A program made the translations under genes and the position numbers. Below the pieces are notes generated by a model. It was given only the letters and a program-made list of their open reading frames with translations. It had not been told where the DNA came from and searched no databases. A stretch of 64,000 nt of DNA from Monosiga brevicollis MX1 (taxonomy: Eukaryota; Opisthokonta; Choanoflagellata; Craspedida; Salpingoecidae): positions 3,266,359 through 3,330,358 of the forward strand of contig NW_001865039.1 in assembly GCF_000002865.3 (NCBI RefSeq). Reading direction: 5' to 3'. This document shows positions 1 to 10,744 of this stretch, piece after piece. The stretch's first letter is position 1, and each line of letters starts with the position of its first letter.

Positions 1-1476
1 CCCATCATGGGCCCCCTTGGGGGAGCAGAAGGAACGGCCGGTTCAGAGTGGGCGATCGAGAGCGGCGTGGCCCCAGGATTTGCAGATCCGGCACGACTTC
101 TGCGCTCCGCGGCGCTGTCATACGAGCCGTTGGCACCAGAGTTGGTGCGCGAGCGCGTGGAAGTGGCGGCACTGGGCAAGGCATCGGCAGTGGCGACTAT
201 GCCACCCCCCGCTTTGACGGGATCCAGGCTTGAGGAATCCTATGAGCCATGCGAGCCAGCAATGGGTGAGAAATATACGTGGGTCTCAGGTGCGGTTTTA
301 CCAGCTTTGCACAAAACCAAGGTCAGACCAGGTTGAGATCGAAGGCCAGCGTCTCAAGCCCGGACAGGATCATGCTCAGCAGCTCAATGCCCTGCGCGTT
401 TGATTTTTGGAGGGAAGGGAAGACGGGCGTGAGGTGAGATGGGTGGTGAAAGCGGGGACGAGTGCGGATAGCAAGGTGCAGAGAAGAATTGGGCGAGCTG
501 GTTGGGCAATCCCGAGTTGTAATACCTCGCGGTTGAAGAGGTGGGCTTCGGCCGCGTAGTATCGCCCCTTGTACACCACGTCCTCGACAACCATGTTCAG
601 ATAGGCCTCCATGGAGTATTCATTCAAAGCGTGTCTGAGAAAGGCTCGTGACCGGCCGCGACCTGTCCGAACCAGCTTGAGCCGATTGATCTAAACCATT
701 GAGGGACGAGTCAGGTACGCGTCTGTCCATGAGACCACGCGGACAGCTGGACACGTGTTTGTTTGCAAGCCAGCGGCCAGCAAGCGGCACGTTACGAGCC
801 AGTCTGCTCTGAGTCAGCGCCATGGTCTACGCCGCCAGATTGACCCACCTCACGCACGACATCTTTGCGGCAAAAGCGCTGCACGTAATCCCAATAACAC
901 TCCTTGTTGGCGAATCGCTTATCCAGTCTAGCACCCAGAGGAAATATTATAGGATTAGGCAGTGGATAGAGGGCACGTCAACAAGCTCGCTCGATGCGGT
1001 GGCTCCGGGCTCCCCCACCGAGTGGCCTCTGATTGGTGTCTGTTGTTCCTCGCTGCACCGCGATGTGGTGCGCTAACGTCTCGACTCACCCGTGCATGAA
1101 GAGCGAATCAAGACGAGCTAGCAGGGCGAGCACGGCCGTCTGCGACTCGTTGATGGCCGTAGCTCCACCATTTGCCAGAAAGGCTGCCTGGAGCTGTATC
1201 AGAACATGATAGTGGGCATGTGAGCGGGCTGTCACGGTTGGCTCATGGTGTGGCTTTTAGTATAAACAATTGAATCAGTATTTCAAACGAGCACGTCGCA
1301 CAAGCCCCCCGCCCCATGCTTGACAAACCGCCCTGCCACCCCTCCCTACTTCAGTAGCCCCAACCAGTCGACCCACACACGCCCGGCACCGACCCACACG
1401 CATGCCCCCGGAACCAATGGAACCGTACCTCCTTGATACTCTGGGAGATATCCTGCACCAACACCTCCAGCGCCAT
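1..1476 (-). CDS. RUN domain protein, partial at left edge
   Basis: RUN domains bind small GTPases of the Rab/Rap type on membranes. The start is the ATG at 1476-1474 (MALEVLVQDISQSIKE), followed by a GT donor. The next exon (about 1200-1090) reads on to ALLARLDSLFMHG, the usual first RUN block. About 930-870 gives RLDKRFANKECYWDYVQRF. About 665-526 gives GRSRAFLRHALNEYSMEAYL, the characteristic RUN helix, followed by a region ending HLFNRE. The exon from 391 ends the domain with GLETLAFDLNL. A TGA lies just after this at 325-323, but a donor (gtctga) at 328 joins in frame to an acceptor at 241-240, and the frame stays open to the left edge through an S/A/T-rich linker. The gene therefore probably continues beyond the window. 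Proteins with RUN followed by a low-complexity linker include the SGSM and RUFY families; which one this is cannot be told here. Confidence 0.7.
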
Positions 1477-1617
1477 CGCGGCGATGTCCGTCCGACAAAA
1501 GGCGCCTCGTAAGAGATACTGTAGCAAATATCACACTTTCAGTGTGTGTATAGTGTGATTGTGGTGTCATTTTTTGCGATCCGTGTTCGAGCGCGAGTGG
1601 TAACTCGAACTGGCAAG

Positions 1618-1650
1618 ATGGCGGCGAGCGACGGCCAACAAGGTGTGTGT

Positions 1651-1706
<56 letters not shown>

Positions 1707-3683
1707 GCGCGCGTGTGTCTGTGTGTGTGTGTGTCTGTGTGTGTGTCTGTGTGTGTCTGTGTGTGTCTGTGTGTGTCTGTGTACGACACCTCAGAGATGA
1801 CGCAGTCGTGCGATGGGCTGCTGCCGTTCTGTTCCTTTCGTCCCCCTCCTCCTTGTTTCTGGAACGTCCCCCGTCGTCTCGACCCCTGTTTCCATTGCAT
1901 TGCCTCTACTTCGTGGAACGGACGCCGTATGTTGCTCACAATGCTCATGGGATCTCCAACGGGACACCCTTGCCTCTGCTTGTAAGCAGAATGGGTCGAG
2001 TATTTCAAGCGCAAATGCGAGGAAGACCCGGCCATGTCCAGTGCCGTGGCAGCCATGCATACCCTCCTCGCCTACCTTCAGCAATCCAAAGGTTGGCGGC
2101 TCACCCACCCCTGCGTCGCTGGCGTTGCTGTATTGCTTCCCCATGCACCGCTTTCACATTCCTTGTCCTTGCTTCCTCTTCAACAGCCGAGACGCTGGCC
2201 GAGCTGCGCGATTCAGTCAACTCTGTTGTCGCGGCGCTGATTGATAATACTGAAGCTACCATCACCTCCGTTTCTTCAGGCTGCGAACTCTTTATTCGGT
2301 ACGACCTGTCCGCCTGGCGCCAGCAGTACCCGTTGTTCGCTCAGTTCCAGTCCACGCCACCGTGGTCTACAGCGGCTCACCTTCAAATACTGCATCTTGC
2401 TATAGCTTTATTACATTGAATGCCGACGCTGCCTCGGACTTTGCCACTTGCCTCAAGCTGATCGTCGAGAATGGTTTGTTACCTGCTCACATGTTGCGTG
2501 CCCGCTCGCTGGCCCAACTCACCTGGCCACTGAACCCCCGCGGGGCTTAGGTCGCGCCTTTCTGGAGAAGGCACAACACAGCCGCATGCGCATCGCACCA
2601 AAGGGTGTTCCTTTCATCCGAGATGGCACGGTGTGTTGGAATGGCACACATTGCAACAGTGTACACGTTTCGATGTGACCACGCTCATCGATGCTCCGCC
2701 CTCTGCTTCCAATACATGGTGATGGGACTCCACTTAATCAGACTGTCTTGACACTGGCGCGATCTCGTGTGGTCCAAGAGGTTTTGCTTGAGGCCACCAA
2801 GCGCAACAAGCGCTTCTCTGTCCTCGTAACCGAGTCGCGGCCCTCGGGCAGCGGGTACGTCTTGCCCACCCAAATTTTAACCAGCCAAACGACGTCTTTT
2901 GTGTCGAAAATGGGAGGGCCTGTACACCGTGTGATTTCCTCACGACCAATGTGTTTTCTACCTTGGGGCCCTGTGACGCTTGGTGGTCGCTGTAGTCTCA
3001 AGATGGCCGAGTGGCTGCAACAGCACAACATTCCCGCCACCGTCATTGCAGTACGTCCGCGCGCTTGTACTCGTTGCCCGGCCCCCTTCCGCACCATTCC
3101 TCCCATTGGCCGACGTGACCAACCAACAAGCATTTCCAAACACTCATGACATGTTCGCCGTCTTAATCTCTCCTCAATTTGATTCTACTCAGGACTCGGC
3201 GGTGGGCTACATCATTGATCAGGTGGACTTTGTGATTTGTGGTGCCGAGGCGGTCGTTGAATCTGGAGGCATCATCAATTCGGTCGGTGTCCTTCGCCGC
3301 GGCACCAATGGAGCCCAGTACTGGGCTGTTGCTTTAGTCCAGAGCTTACCGTGCCTTGTGCATGCTTGGCCCGCCTTGTCTCACCTGGGGGTTTGCATAA
3401 ATGGTAGATTGGCACTTACCAAGCAGCGATGGCTGCCAAATGCGCCAACAAGCCGTTTTACGCAGTGGCTGAGTCGTTCAAATTTGTGCGCCTCTTTCCC
3501 TTGTCACAGAAAGATCTTCCCGCCAACCGGGATCGCGCTCTGCCAAACGTCCCCCCAGGCGTGGAAAGCCTAAACCCACTCTTTGACTACACGCCCCCAG
3601 CCTATGTAACCCTACTGTTTAGCGATCTTGGCGTCTTGACACCCTCAGCTGTTAGTGATGAACTGATCAAACTCTACTACTGA
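1618..3683 (+). CDS. EIF2B1: Translation initiation factor eIF2B subunit alpha
   Basis: This is the regulatory alpha subunit of the cytosolic eIF2B complex, the GDP/GTP exchange factor for eIF2. It is part of the subcomplex that senses phosphorylated eIF2. At least eight exons can be joined in frame. Exon 1 (1618-1642) encodes only MAASDGQQ plus one base; exon 2 (from 1990) gives [20 protein letters not shown], matching the family N-terminus. Later blocks are [20 protein letters not shown] (spliced), [58 protein letters not shown], then [18 protein letters not shown] and [17 protein letters not shown] to the stop. The C-terminal motifs are almost identical to animal eIF2B alpha, and the length is about normal for the family. 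Intron 1 holds a CT/GT microsatellite. The short first exon is inferred from phase match and family length; the rest is firm. Confidence 0.93.
1643..1790 (+). repeat. Compound CT/GT microsatellite in eIF2B alpha intron 1
   Basis: A run of CT dinucleotides (about 1653-1701) is followed by GT-rich repeats interrupted by CT (about 1706-1782). It begins at the donor of the first intron of the eIF2B alpha gene. Repetitive translations across it (poly LS, poly VC) are artefacts. Confidence 0.9.
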
Positions 3684-4143
3684 GCCTTGGCGCCCTGCTC
3701 GCCAAGCATGCTCCTGCCAACATGCTTGCCAGAACACCTCGACTTGGCGTCTGAGGCGCCGTCGCTCCCTGTATCTCCCTCAAGCTTTCGGATCTTCGCT
3801 TGCCCTGCCCAAGGTCTTGCCTTCTCTTTGCTTGATCGTGGTCTCTTCTTGATGGGGTATCCTGCTTTGAAATTTGTTTTCATTTCTGCATTATGCCGTT
3901 GGAACTGAAAGAAATCGACGGTGAACGGGTCGGTTTAAATCTAGCCAATCGACTGGATATGTTTGTGCCTCTGGTGTGGCAGGCATACACACATGCACAC
4001 ACACACACACCTACACAGACAAATACACATCCACATACACAGACACATACAAATACTCAGAGCCATAGACCCATACACACGTGCGCCCGTTTAGACAAGT
4101 TTTCTTCCACTGAAACATTCGAGACACGGGCCAGACACCACCC
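3684..4143. other. Convergent intergenic spacer with CA-rich repeat
   Basis: This lies between the stops of the eIF2B alpha gene (+) and the SAP gene (-). Presumably it holds both 3' UTRs. A CA-rich imperfect repeat occupies about 3986-4082. No gene is seen. Confidence 0.6.
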
Positions 4144-5454
4144 TCAGCCGAGCATGGGCCGGCGGGGAGGGCTGTGCACGAGACGGCTGCGTGAGGTGGA
4201 CGCCAGCAGCCATGCTTCTTCATCTGTCAAGCCCTGAGATTCAATCGCCTGGAGATGGGCAACGGTGGCTGCGTCCTCTTGCATGCAGAGGTGTTGCTTC
4301 CGTGGCATGTAGGCCTTCTTAACCGAGCTCGGGCGCAAATCTTCGCCACGCTGCTTGCGGACCTCGGGACTCACTGGCACGGGGCCAGAGCAGGCCAGTG
4401 TGGCGGCCGACGAGCGCTGCACAATGTTGGGGCGAGGGCGATTCTCTTGGCCACGCGGTTGAAGACGAACGTCACGCTTTTGTGCACTGGCGGTGAGACG
4501 TTGCACGCTGCGCTCGCGCCGGCGATTCTGTCGATCTTCGGCCCGCCGCTGCGCGGATCCAACAGCGGCTGACGTGAGAGGGCGCGCAACGCGACGAGCG
4601 GCAGCCTCGCGCTCTTGGCGGCGCTCACTCCTCGCTGGACGAGGTAGCCGGGTGGCTGATCCAGGCGCGGTGTGTCTGCCAGGCGACGGGCAGGTCAGGG
4701 GTACTACATGCTCATCAATGCATGGAAGCGCCAAGAGACGCAGGTTGCTCTGCGGCAACACCATGGTTTCACGACGCGATGACTGGCGACTTTTGGGTGC
4801 CGCTTGCAAAGGCCGCGTGTCTGGTGTACGACACTCGACGCTCTCCGGTTGCTCCAGAGCCTGTGCGTTGGCGACCACGCAGGTGTGGCACAGTTGGTTG
4901 TCGGCCTGGCCTTCGGGTGCAGACGCCGTTGGTGTCAAGACAAAACGTTGCTGTGTGATACCCAGAAAGACGCGACCCCCTCGCAACTGAAGCTGCATTG
5001 CACCCTCGCCGCCACAAATGGCGCCGTGGACCACGCAAAATACACGCGGGGGCGAGTCGGAAAGCTGGTCCTGTGACCCCTGGCTGAGCTCCTGGGTTAC
5101 CTGGGCTTGGGCTTGCGCATCATGATGTTGGCCCAGGCTTGACTCAAGCGATGTGACTGCATCAGATGCCTCATTGATACTGGGCGTGTTGGATAGAACC
5201 TTGCTGGCTGCATCCACGGCGTTCAAGGCTGTTGGGCTTGCGGCAGTCAAGGGATCACCCGCTCGCGCTTCGTCCGTCTCGGCCTCGCTTGAGACCTCCG
5301 TCGAGGTTTCGGCATGCTCTAGGAACCAGGTCCGAAGGGATTCAATTAAAACTGTGGTCTTACCGTTGGCTTTGATGCCTCGCGCCTTGGCCAATGCCTG
5401 CAGCTCGCGGCGCGGCAGCTCGGCGAGCTTGGTCGCATCCACATCGACATCCAT
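4144..5454 (-). CDS. SAP domain protein, NuSAP-like
   Basis: A single open frame of 436 codons without an obvious need for introns. The first 45 residues form a SAP helix-turn-helix (KLAELPRRELQALAKARGIK then a KTTVLIESLRTW segment), the DNA or chromatin binding fold found at the N-terminus of nucleolar and spindle associated protein. The middle is low complexity and acidic to Q-rich. The part at about residues 260-345 is strongly basic and Arg-rich with charged helices (for example RQEREAAARRVARPLTS), followed by an RGQENRPRPN segment that resembles a KEN-like degradation signal. NuSAP has the same layout: N-terminal SAP, basic microtubule-binding middle, charged helix. The match rests on SAP position and composition only, so NuSAP is a suggestion. 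It could be another SAP protein of chromatin or RNA processing. Confidence 0.6.
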   Translation of the reverse strand: MDVDVDATKLAELPRRELQALAKARGIKANGKTTVLIESLRTWFLEHAETSTEVSSEAETDEARAGDPLTAASPTALNAVDAASKVLSNTPSINEASDAVTSLESSLGQHHDAQAQAQVTQELSQGSQDQLSDSPPRVFCVVHGAICGGEGAMQLQLRGGRVFLGITQQRFVLTPTASAPEGQADNQLCHTCVVANAQALEQPESVECRTPDTRPLQAAPKSRQSSRRETMVLPQSNLRLLALPCIDEHVVPLTCPSPGRHTAPGSATRLPRPARSERRQEREAAARRVARPLTSAAVGSAQRRAEDRQNRRRERSVQRLTASAQKRDVRLQPRGQENRPRPNIVQRSSAATLACSGPVPVSPEVRKQRGEDLRPSSVKKAYMPRKQHLCMQEDAATVAHLQAIESQGLTDEEAWLLASTSRSRLVHSPPRRPMLG

Positions 5455-6556
5455 TCGGATGGTTCGTTCGCGACCGCCAATTCAAATTGACGCGGGAAGC
5501 TTGTTTCAAACAAAGCTGACAATGCTTTCAACGCAATAAATCCTCTCTGGGCAATTCAAATTTCGTCAGCTTTCGATTTTGATTGTCGACGCATTTTTTC
5601 GTAGTGGCGCGAACGAGCGACTGCCAACGGCAACGTCGCCTGTCAAGCCGCCCTTCAGCCCTTCGCACAGGCGCTGCATTTGCCCTTTAGCCGCACATGC
5701 GACCTGTCCATGACAAGATAGCAGGTGGACTTGGGTGGTCATCTTTTATCACCTTTTACTGAGCCAGTTGTGTTTGGCAAGGTCGATTCATATTGCAAGA
5801 CCAAGACGAACCAATCGCAGTGACTGAGGCGAGGCAGCCCAAAGCAGCCAACACGGTGTGTCTGGCCGATAGCCTGGGTGACGGTGGCGCGTGTCTTTCT
5901 TTGTGTTTGGAGCCAGGAGTACCTGGTACTGCATGGGCTGTTCATCCAATTGAGAAGAGGCCGTGTTGCGAGTTGTGGGTTGAGCTGCCCTGTGTGAGCA
6001 TTGTTCTTGGTCTTGTTGTTCGTTCGCCTGCGCTCTGATATCGCTCTTCCAAAGCCATTGCGAATTGTGCCTTTGAAGCATGTTTGACGCAACCTCTATT
6101 GCCAAATTGAGCCCCTTTGACACCCCTCCTCACGCCACTCGCTTGCTCCTGTCCCCATGCTGCTTGTTTGCTGTGTGTGTTTTTTTTTTTTGGTCGGCGT
6201 GGTCATCTGGCGGGCTGCACGATGAACCTTGAAATGTGAATCAGGTCGATCGGGACTCGCAGAAAACGCGCACTTGATTGATCCAATAGGCTTCTCGCCC
6301 AGCGTGTCCCATCAGGTATCGCCAGTGGCACCAGCGCTAGCGTCTGTGGTTCTTGCTCTTGGCACGAGTGCCTCACACGGCTGTGACAGGCCGTTGATCT
6401 CAGCGCGTGAGCCTTTGTTTCTGGAGTACCCTTCAACCCCTTGGACTTGGCGCACGAAGACATAGAAAAACACAAACGCCCACACGTCTGTGGCTTTTCA
6501 CAGCGTCAAGCTCCTACGGTGTCGGGCGGGCTTTAGCCCAACCCAGCCGGTTCACA
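5455..6556. other. Divergent intergenic region
   Basis: About 1.1 kb between the starts of the SAP gene (-) and RBBP6 (+). It should hold both promoters. A T run lies at about 6180-6192. No convincing coding exon or RNA gene was found; the short open frames have no recognisable content. Confidence 0.5.
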
Positions 6557-9500
6557 ATGGCGTCCTCTGTACGCTATCGTTTCCAAAACCAGAACGGCTC
6601 GGCCGTCATTACCTTTGATGGGCCCTCCATTACACTTGACAAATTAAAGCGGGAGATTATGCGCGTCAACTTCACCCGCGACACCGACTCTGACCTCAAA
6701 ATTTTCAACGAAGAAAACAACGAAGGTACCGCTTCCCACCCACTTGTGTGCGCCTCCTCCATCAGAACCAAGCATGCGTCCAGAGACATCATGGGCTTGG
6801 GCAAGTCTGATATTCACCCTGTCGCGTGACCTCTTGCGGTAGAATACTCACTCAGCCAGCCCGTGTACCGCAATTCCTCAATCATTGTCAAGCGCGTGCC
6901 ACGAGAGGCGGGCGTCGCCCCTATCCTGTAAGTGCGCGAACGAGGCCTACTTGGTCTAGTCAGACAACGGCTGCAGTGGGACATGCGGATGTGAATCTGA
7001 CCGTATCGGTTCGTGCTGTCCCCACCGTAGTGATGATCACGAGGAGTCCTTTACTGCGCAGGTACGCACGAGCCCTTGCTACTTCGCCCTGTATCTCTGC
7101 CCATCTTCTCTTTGTGTAAGCACGCTCTCACTCCTGTTCCCCATTATTTGGCTTCCCCATTGCCAGGTCCCGCTGACCGAGGATGAACGATTGCGAGCCA
7201 TCAAGGAGAAGGCAGGCCGGGACTATGAAACAACGTGCGATCATGACCAGCTTGCCTCAAACCCGTGCTCCAGATTCTGCCAAACCTACCTGCTTGCTGC
7301 CTGGCGTCGACTCATGCGTTGCCCTTGCCTGGCCGTCTTCTCAATTCAACGCTCGTCTCTATGTGTAGTGGACCAAGCGAGTCGTACATTTGCCGCCATT
7401 GCGCGGCCCGAGGGCAGCATTTTTACAACCAATGCCCCCTGCTCAATGTACGCGCCTGTCAGATAGACCATGTCAAGTCGCCTCTGATCAGACTTTCTTG
7501 CACCAGCTTAGTTCAATCATTCCGATTCCTGAGTCGCTTGATCTGCATGCCGTTTGAGCCCCACGCACAGCCCTCTTGGTGGCCTTTGCGGCTCTGGCAC
7601 ACTGTTTTTTCTTCGTTGTGGGTCGTTACACACCTTCCTTGGCCAGTCGTTGTGCTCAATCAAAATAAACCTATTCAGGCTCTTGTCTACTCGTTGTCTT
7701 CTTCGCTTGCGGTGACGATGGCAGTTTTTGAGATGGTTGCTTCTCCCGGCATGTCCTTCACTCTTCATGATCCGTCGCTCTCCGCCTGGTTTTGCTCCCT
7801 GTCGTACCTCGACCCACACCCAAACTCTCAGGATCCGAGCTTCAAGAGCGTATACATTGCAGTGCCCGCGGGCGTTCCCTCCACTGATTTGGAAGTCGTT
7901 GAAGATGACAACACGCGTGGAGCCATGATGCGCGCAGACGGCGTTTTAGTTCGGATCAAATCCAGGTCTGTTTGGATCCTGTGTTTGCCGAACAGCCCCC
8001 CTGGGCTTTGGCTTCTCACTCAGGGTGCTTTTGAGTAGAGGTCAAGCCAGGAGAAGTGAGCATGTGGATGTGCCCGAGTCCCTGCAATGTCCAATCTGTG
8101 GCAAAGCTTTGAAGGATGCTGTCTCGACACCCTGTTGCAACAAGGTCTTTTGCGATCAATGTACGTCCTTCCCTCGGGCATGCACATGAAGTGTGTTCTC
8201 GTGACGGTCTGATCTAGCATGGTGGTCAATCTTCTGCATGATGGTCCTTTACCAGGCATTCGTGACTACTTGCTTTCGGAGGAGAACGAGTCACAAGCAT
8301 GTTTTGCCTGCCAGCGTGAGAATGTCAAGCCAGCCGAACTTTTGCCCAACGACACCGTTCGACGCCAGTTGCGTGCTTATATGCGCGCAATGCAAGAAAG
8401 TGCCGACTCACCAGAACCGAAGCCATCTCGTGCCCTTGGGCCGTCTGCTCGATCGATGGGCGCCTCCGCGTCGTGGCAAGACCAAGAAACTCGTCAGCCA
8501 CACCAGCAACACAACCAGTCTGCACCACAACCGCAGTATTCTTCCTATTCGATGCCACCTCCAGTGTCGGGCAGCAGTGGCGCATTTGACCAGGGTATGA
8601 ACAGCGGAAACAACAACCACAATGGCAATAACATGATGCCCTCAATGAGTGGCAACCAAATGCCACCTCCTGGCTTTGACAACGACATGGGGCGTGGTGG
8701 CATGCAATACTCTATGGGCAGTCGACCACCCAACCAGTTTTACAACAACGGCTTTCCACAGATGGAACCCGGCGTGGTGCCGCCGCCAATGATGAATCAG
8801 AGTCCCATGATGCACGGAAACGGCGGCAACATGATGGGCCCCAACATGAACATACCCCCCGGTATGATGGGCCCCAACTTTGGCATGCACATGGGCCCTG
8901 GCCCAGGCATGATGAACCCTGGCATGATGATGATGATGGGCCCCAATCCTGGCATGCACATGGGGCCAGGTCCAGGCATGATGGGCCCCCCCGGCATGAT
9001 GGGCCCGGGCTTGATGAGCCCGGGCATGATGCCCATGGGTCCGGGTATGATGCCGATGAACATGCCGCAAGATCGACCCATGACTAAGGCGCAGCATGCG
9101 GCTTTGAACGGTGCGCACGCTCGGCGCCAGCGGCGCGGCAACCGCCCGCCTCATCGCGGTGGTGATGCGGAGTCACGAGATGAATCGAGTGCCCAGCATG
9201 CACCTCGTAATGATGGCGCCTCTTTGAGTGATGCCCGGGACCGCGAGCGCGCACCTGAGCAACCCACAGACGCGGAGCGAAATGATGCAAACGTCGATTC
9301 TTCTGCGCAAAGCACGCGCGAGGATGATGATCCTCGCCAACGCGACCAAGAGGTTGTTCACGATGAAGACGGACGGGACCGCCCGCACCTTGAGGAGCGG
9401 AGGGAATCAGAAGCTCGTCCTCGCGCTTCACAGCGTGGTTCCAGTCGGGAGTACGAGCGTCGTCGGGACGAGCAACGAGAGCGCCGCCGCGACGAAGGGT

Positions 9501-9895
9501 ATCGCGATCGTCGGGATCGTGAGCGAGACCAAGGCCGACGCGGTGAGCGCAGTCATCATAGTGAACGTGATGAGCGCGGTGAACGTGATGAGCGCGGTGA
9601 GCGTAGCAGTCAGCGCAGCGAACGTGGTGAGCGCAGCAGTCATCGCAGTGAACGTGGTGAGCGCAGCAGCCAGCGCAGCGAACGTGGTGAGCGCAGCATT
9701 CATCGCAGTGAGCGCAGTCACCGAAGCGAGCGCAGCCATCGCAGTGAGCGCAGCCACACTGGGGAGCGCCGTGACCGAGATCGCGACGAGCGCCGTGATC
9801 GAAGCCACCGATCAGACAGAGATCGTCATCATCGACGCGAGGACCGCTCGCCGAGCCGACGAAGTAGGGATCAAGATCGGGATCGCCGCAAGTAA
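6557..9895 (+). CDS. RBBP6: RBBP6/Mpe1-type DWNN-zinc knuckle-RING protein
   Basis: RBBP6/Mpe1 is a RING E3-type subunit of the nuclear mRNA 3' end cleavage and polyadenylation machinery. Exon 1 from the ATG at 6557 encodes the ubiquitin-like DWNN domain (SSVRYRFQNQNGSAVITFDG), continued by YRNSSIIVKRVPREAGV near 6870-6927. A CCHC zinc knuckle follows near 7377-7445 (YICRHCAARGQHFYNQCPLL), then a U-box-like RING near 8065-8330 with CPICGKALKDAVSTPCCNKV and, across an intron, CFACQREN and LPNDTVRRQLRAYM. The last exon (from 8219) is long. It encodes Q/N/P-rich sequence, a Met-Gly-Pro repeat region (about 8830-9070) and an Arg/Glu/Ser tail made of repeated RSERGE-like units. Domain order and motif spacing match the family. 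The RS/RE tail is typical of splicing and 3' end factors. Internal exon ends between 6900 and 8060 were not all resolved. Confidence 0.93.
8836..9065 (+). repeat. Met/Gly/Pro codon repeat inside RBBP6
   Basis: Degenerate tandem units read as variants of PGMMGPNFGMHMGPGPGMM within the last RBBP6 exon. It is in frame and low complexity, probably disordered. The antisense frame is open only because of the repeat. Confidence 0.8.
9540..9770 (+). repeat. Tandem ERGERSSxRS repeat in RBBP6 tail
   Basis: Near-identical units of about 27-30 bases encode SERGERSSQRSERGERSSHR-type repeats within the Arg/Ser-rich C-terminal tail of the RBBP6-like protein. The high identity at base level suggests recent expansion. 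Confidence 0.8.
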
Positions 9896-10744
9896 ATCGA
9901 CGCAACAACTACCATGTACTTTTTTTCTGCTCATTGTGCCAGTCTTGATTCATCGAGCCAGCCATGTCTGAAAGAGGACTACAGTTGAACTAGAAGCATA
10001 ACACACGTGGTTTTTCAGCTACGCCAACGTCTTGACATGGGGGCAATGATGCGATAGATCTTGGACAGAGGAACGTCTTCCAACAATGTAGATGTTTTTA
10101 ATAAACACGGAAAAAAAAATTTCATCCCATGTACATGTAACATTTTCCTATCTAGATTCATTTTTCCCTCTTTGCGGCCTGGGAGCTGCCTAGGAAATGT
10201 ACATGGTGGCCAGTTTATCAATCTTCAGAAATTCATCGATGGGATGCAATTTTTACACTATTTATTATGATTTAGCCAGCTTTCGGATGCTCATCTCCTC
10301 TGACTCCGCTGATATGTGGTTGCCATTTCGGGTCATCCCGCCTCGGCTGGCAGACGGCCAGCGGTGCAGACCTTGATATTAATTTGCCTGCCGATTTGTA
10401 CATGAGGGCCGATCACTTCCGTTCTTCAAATTCCCAAACAATTTACATTCCTCTCATCAAACCTTTTTCGACGGAGTTTCGCTTCCCCCCGCGACTCGAA
10501 CTGCAAAAAGTTAAAAAAGTTTGTCTGAGAGATACAAGTACATTGGTTGTATCATTGTACTGTTCCTCTTTTCAAGCAGCAGCAGAAGGTGCGATTGGCG
10601 TCGCGGAAGGGCACTCTCAAACAAAACAAAAAAAGGACGTGAAGTTGAAATAACATTAGGCCGCGAGTCCAGAAAATATGACAGTGCTGTGCACCGGCAC
10701 AGATGAGGCTGCATCAACCTTTGATTTCATTTAGGGAAGCTTGA
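9896..10744. other. AT-rich convergent 3' region
   Basis: Between the stops of RBBP6 (+) and MATE (-). It is clearly more AT-rich than the flanking genes. AATAAA at 10100-10105 could serve RBBP6, and TTTATT at 10261-10266 reads AATAAA on the minus strand and could serve the transporter. No gene is seen. Confidence 0.5.

Noticed and set aside
323-325. TGA taken as the end of the RUN domain gene
   Set aside because: A donor just before it and an acceptor at 240-241 join in phase to a long open low-complexity frame, so the gene probably continues past the left edge.
1-336. Plus-strand open frames at the left edge
   Set aside because: No recognisable content; the opposite strand has the better coding reading as part of the RUN gene.
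8642-9908. Long antisense frames rich in HARAHHA or CAHC across RBBP6
   Set aside because: They are open only because of the Met/Gly/Pro and Arg/Ser repeats of the real gene; no start context or family match.
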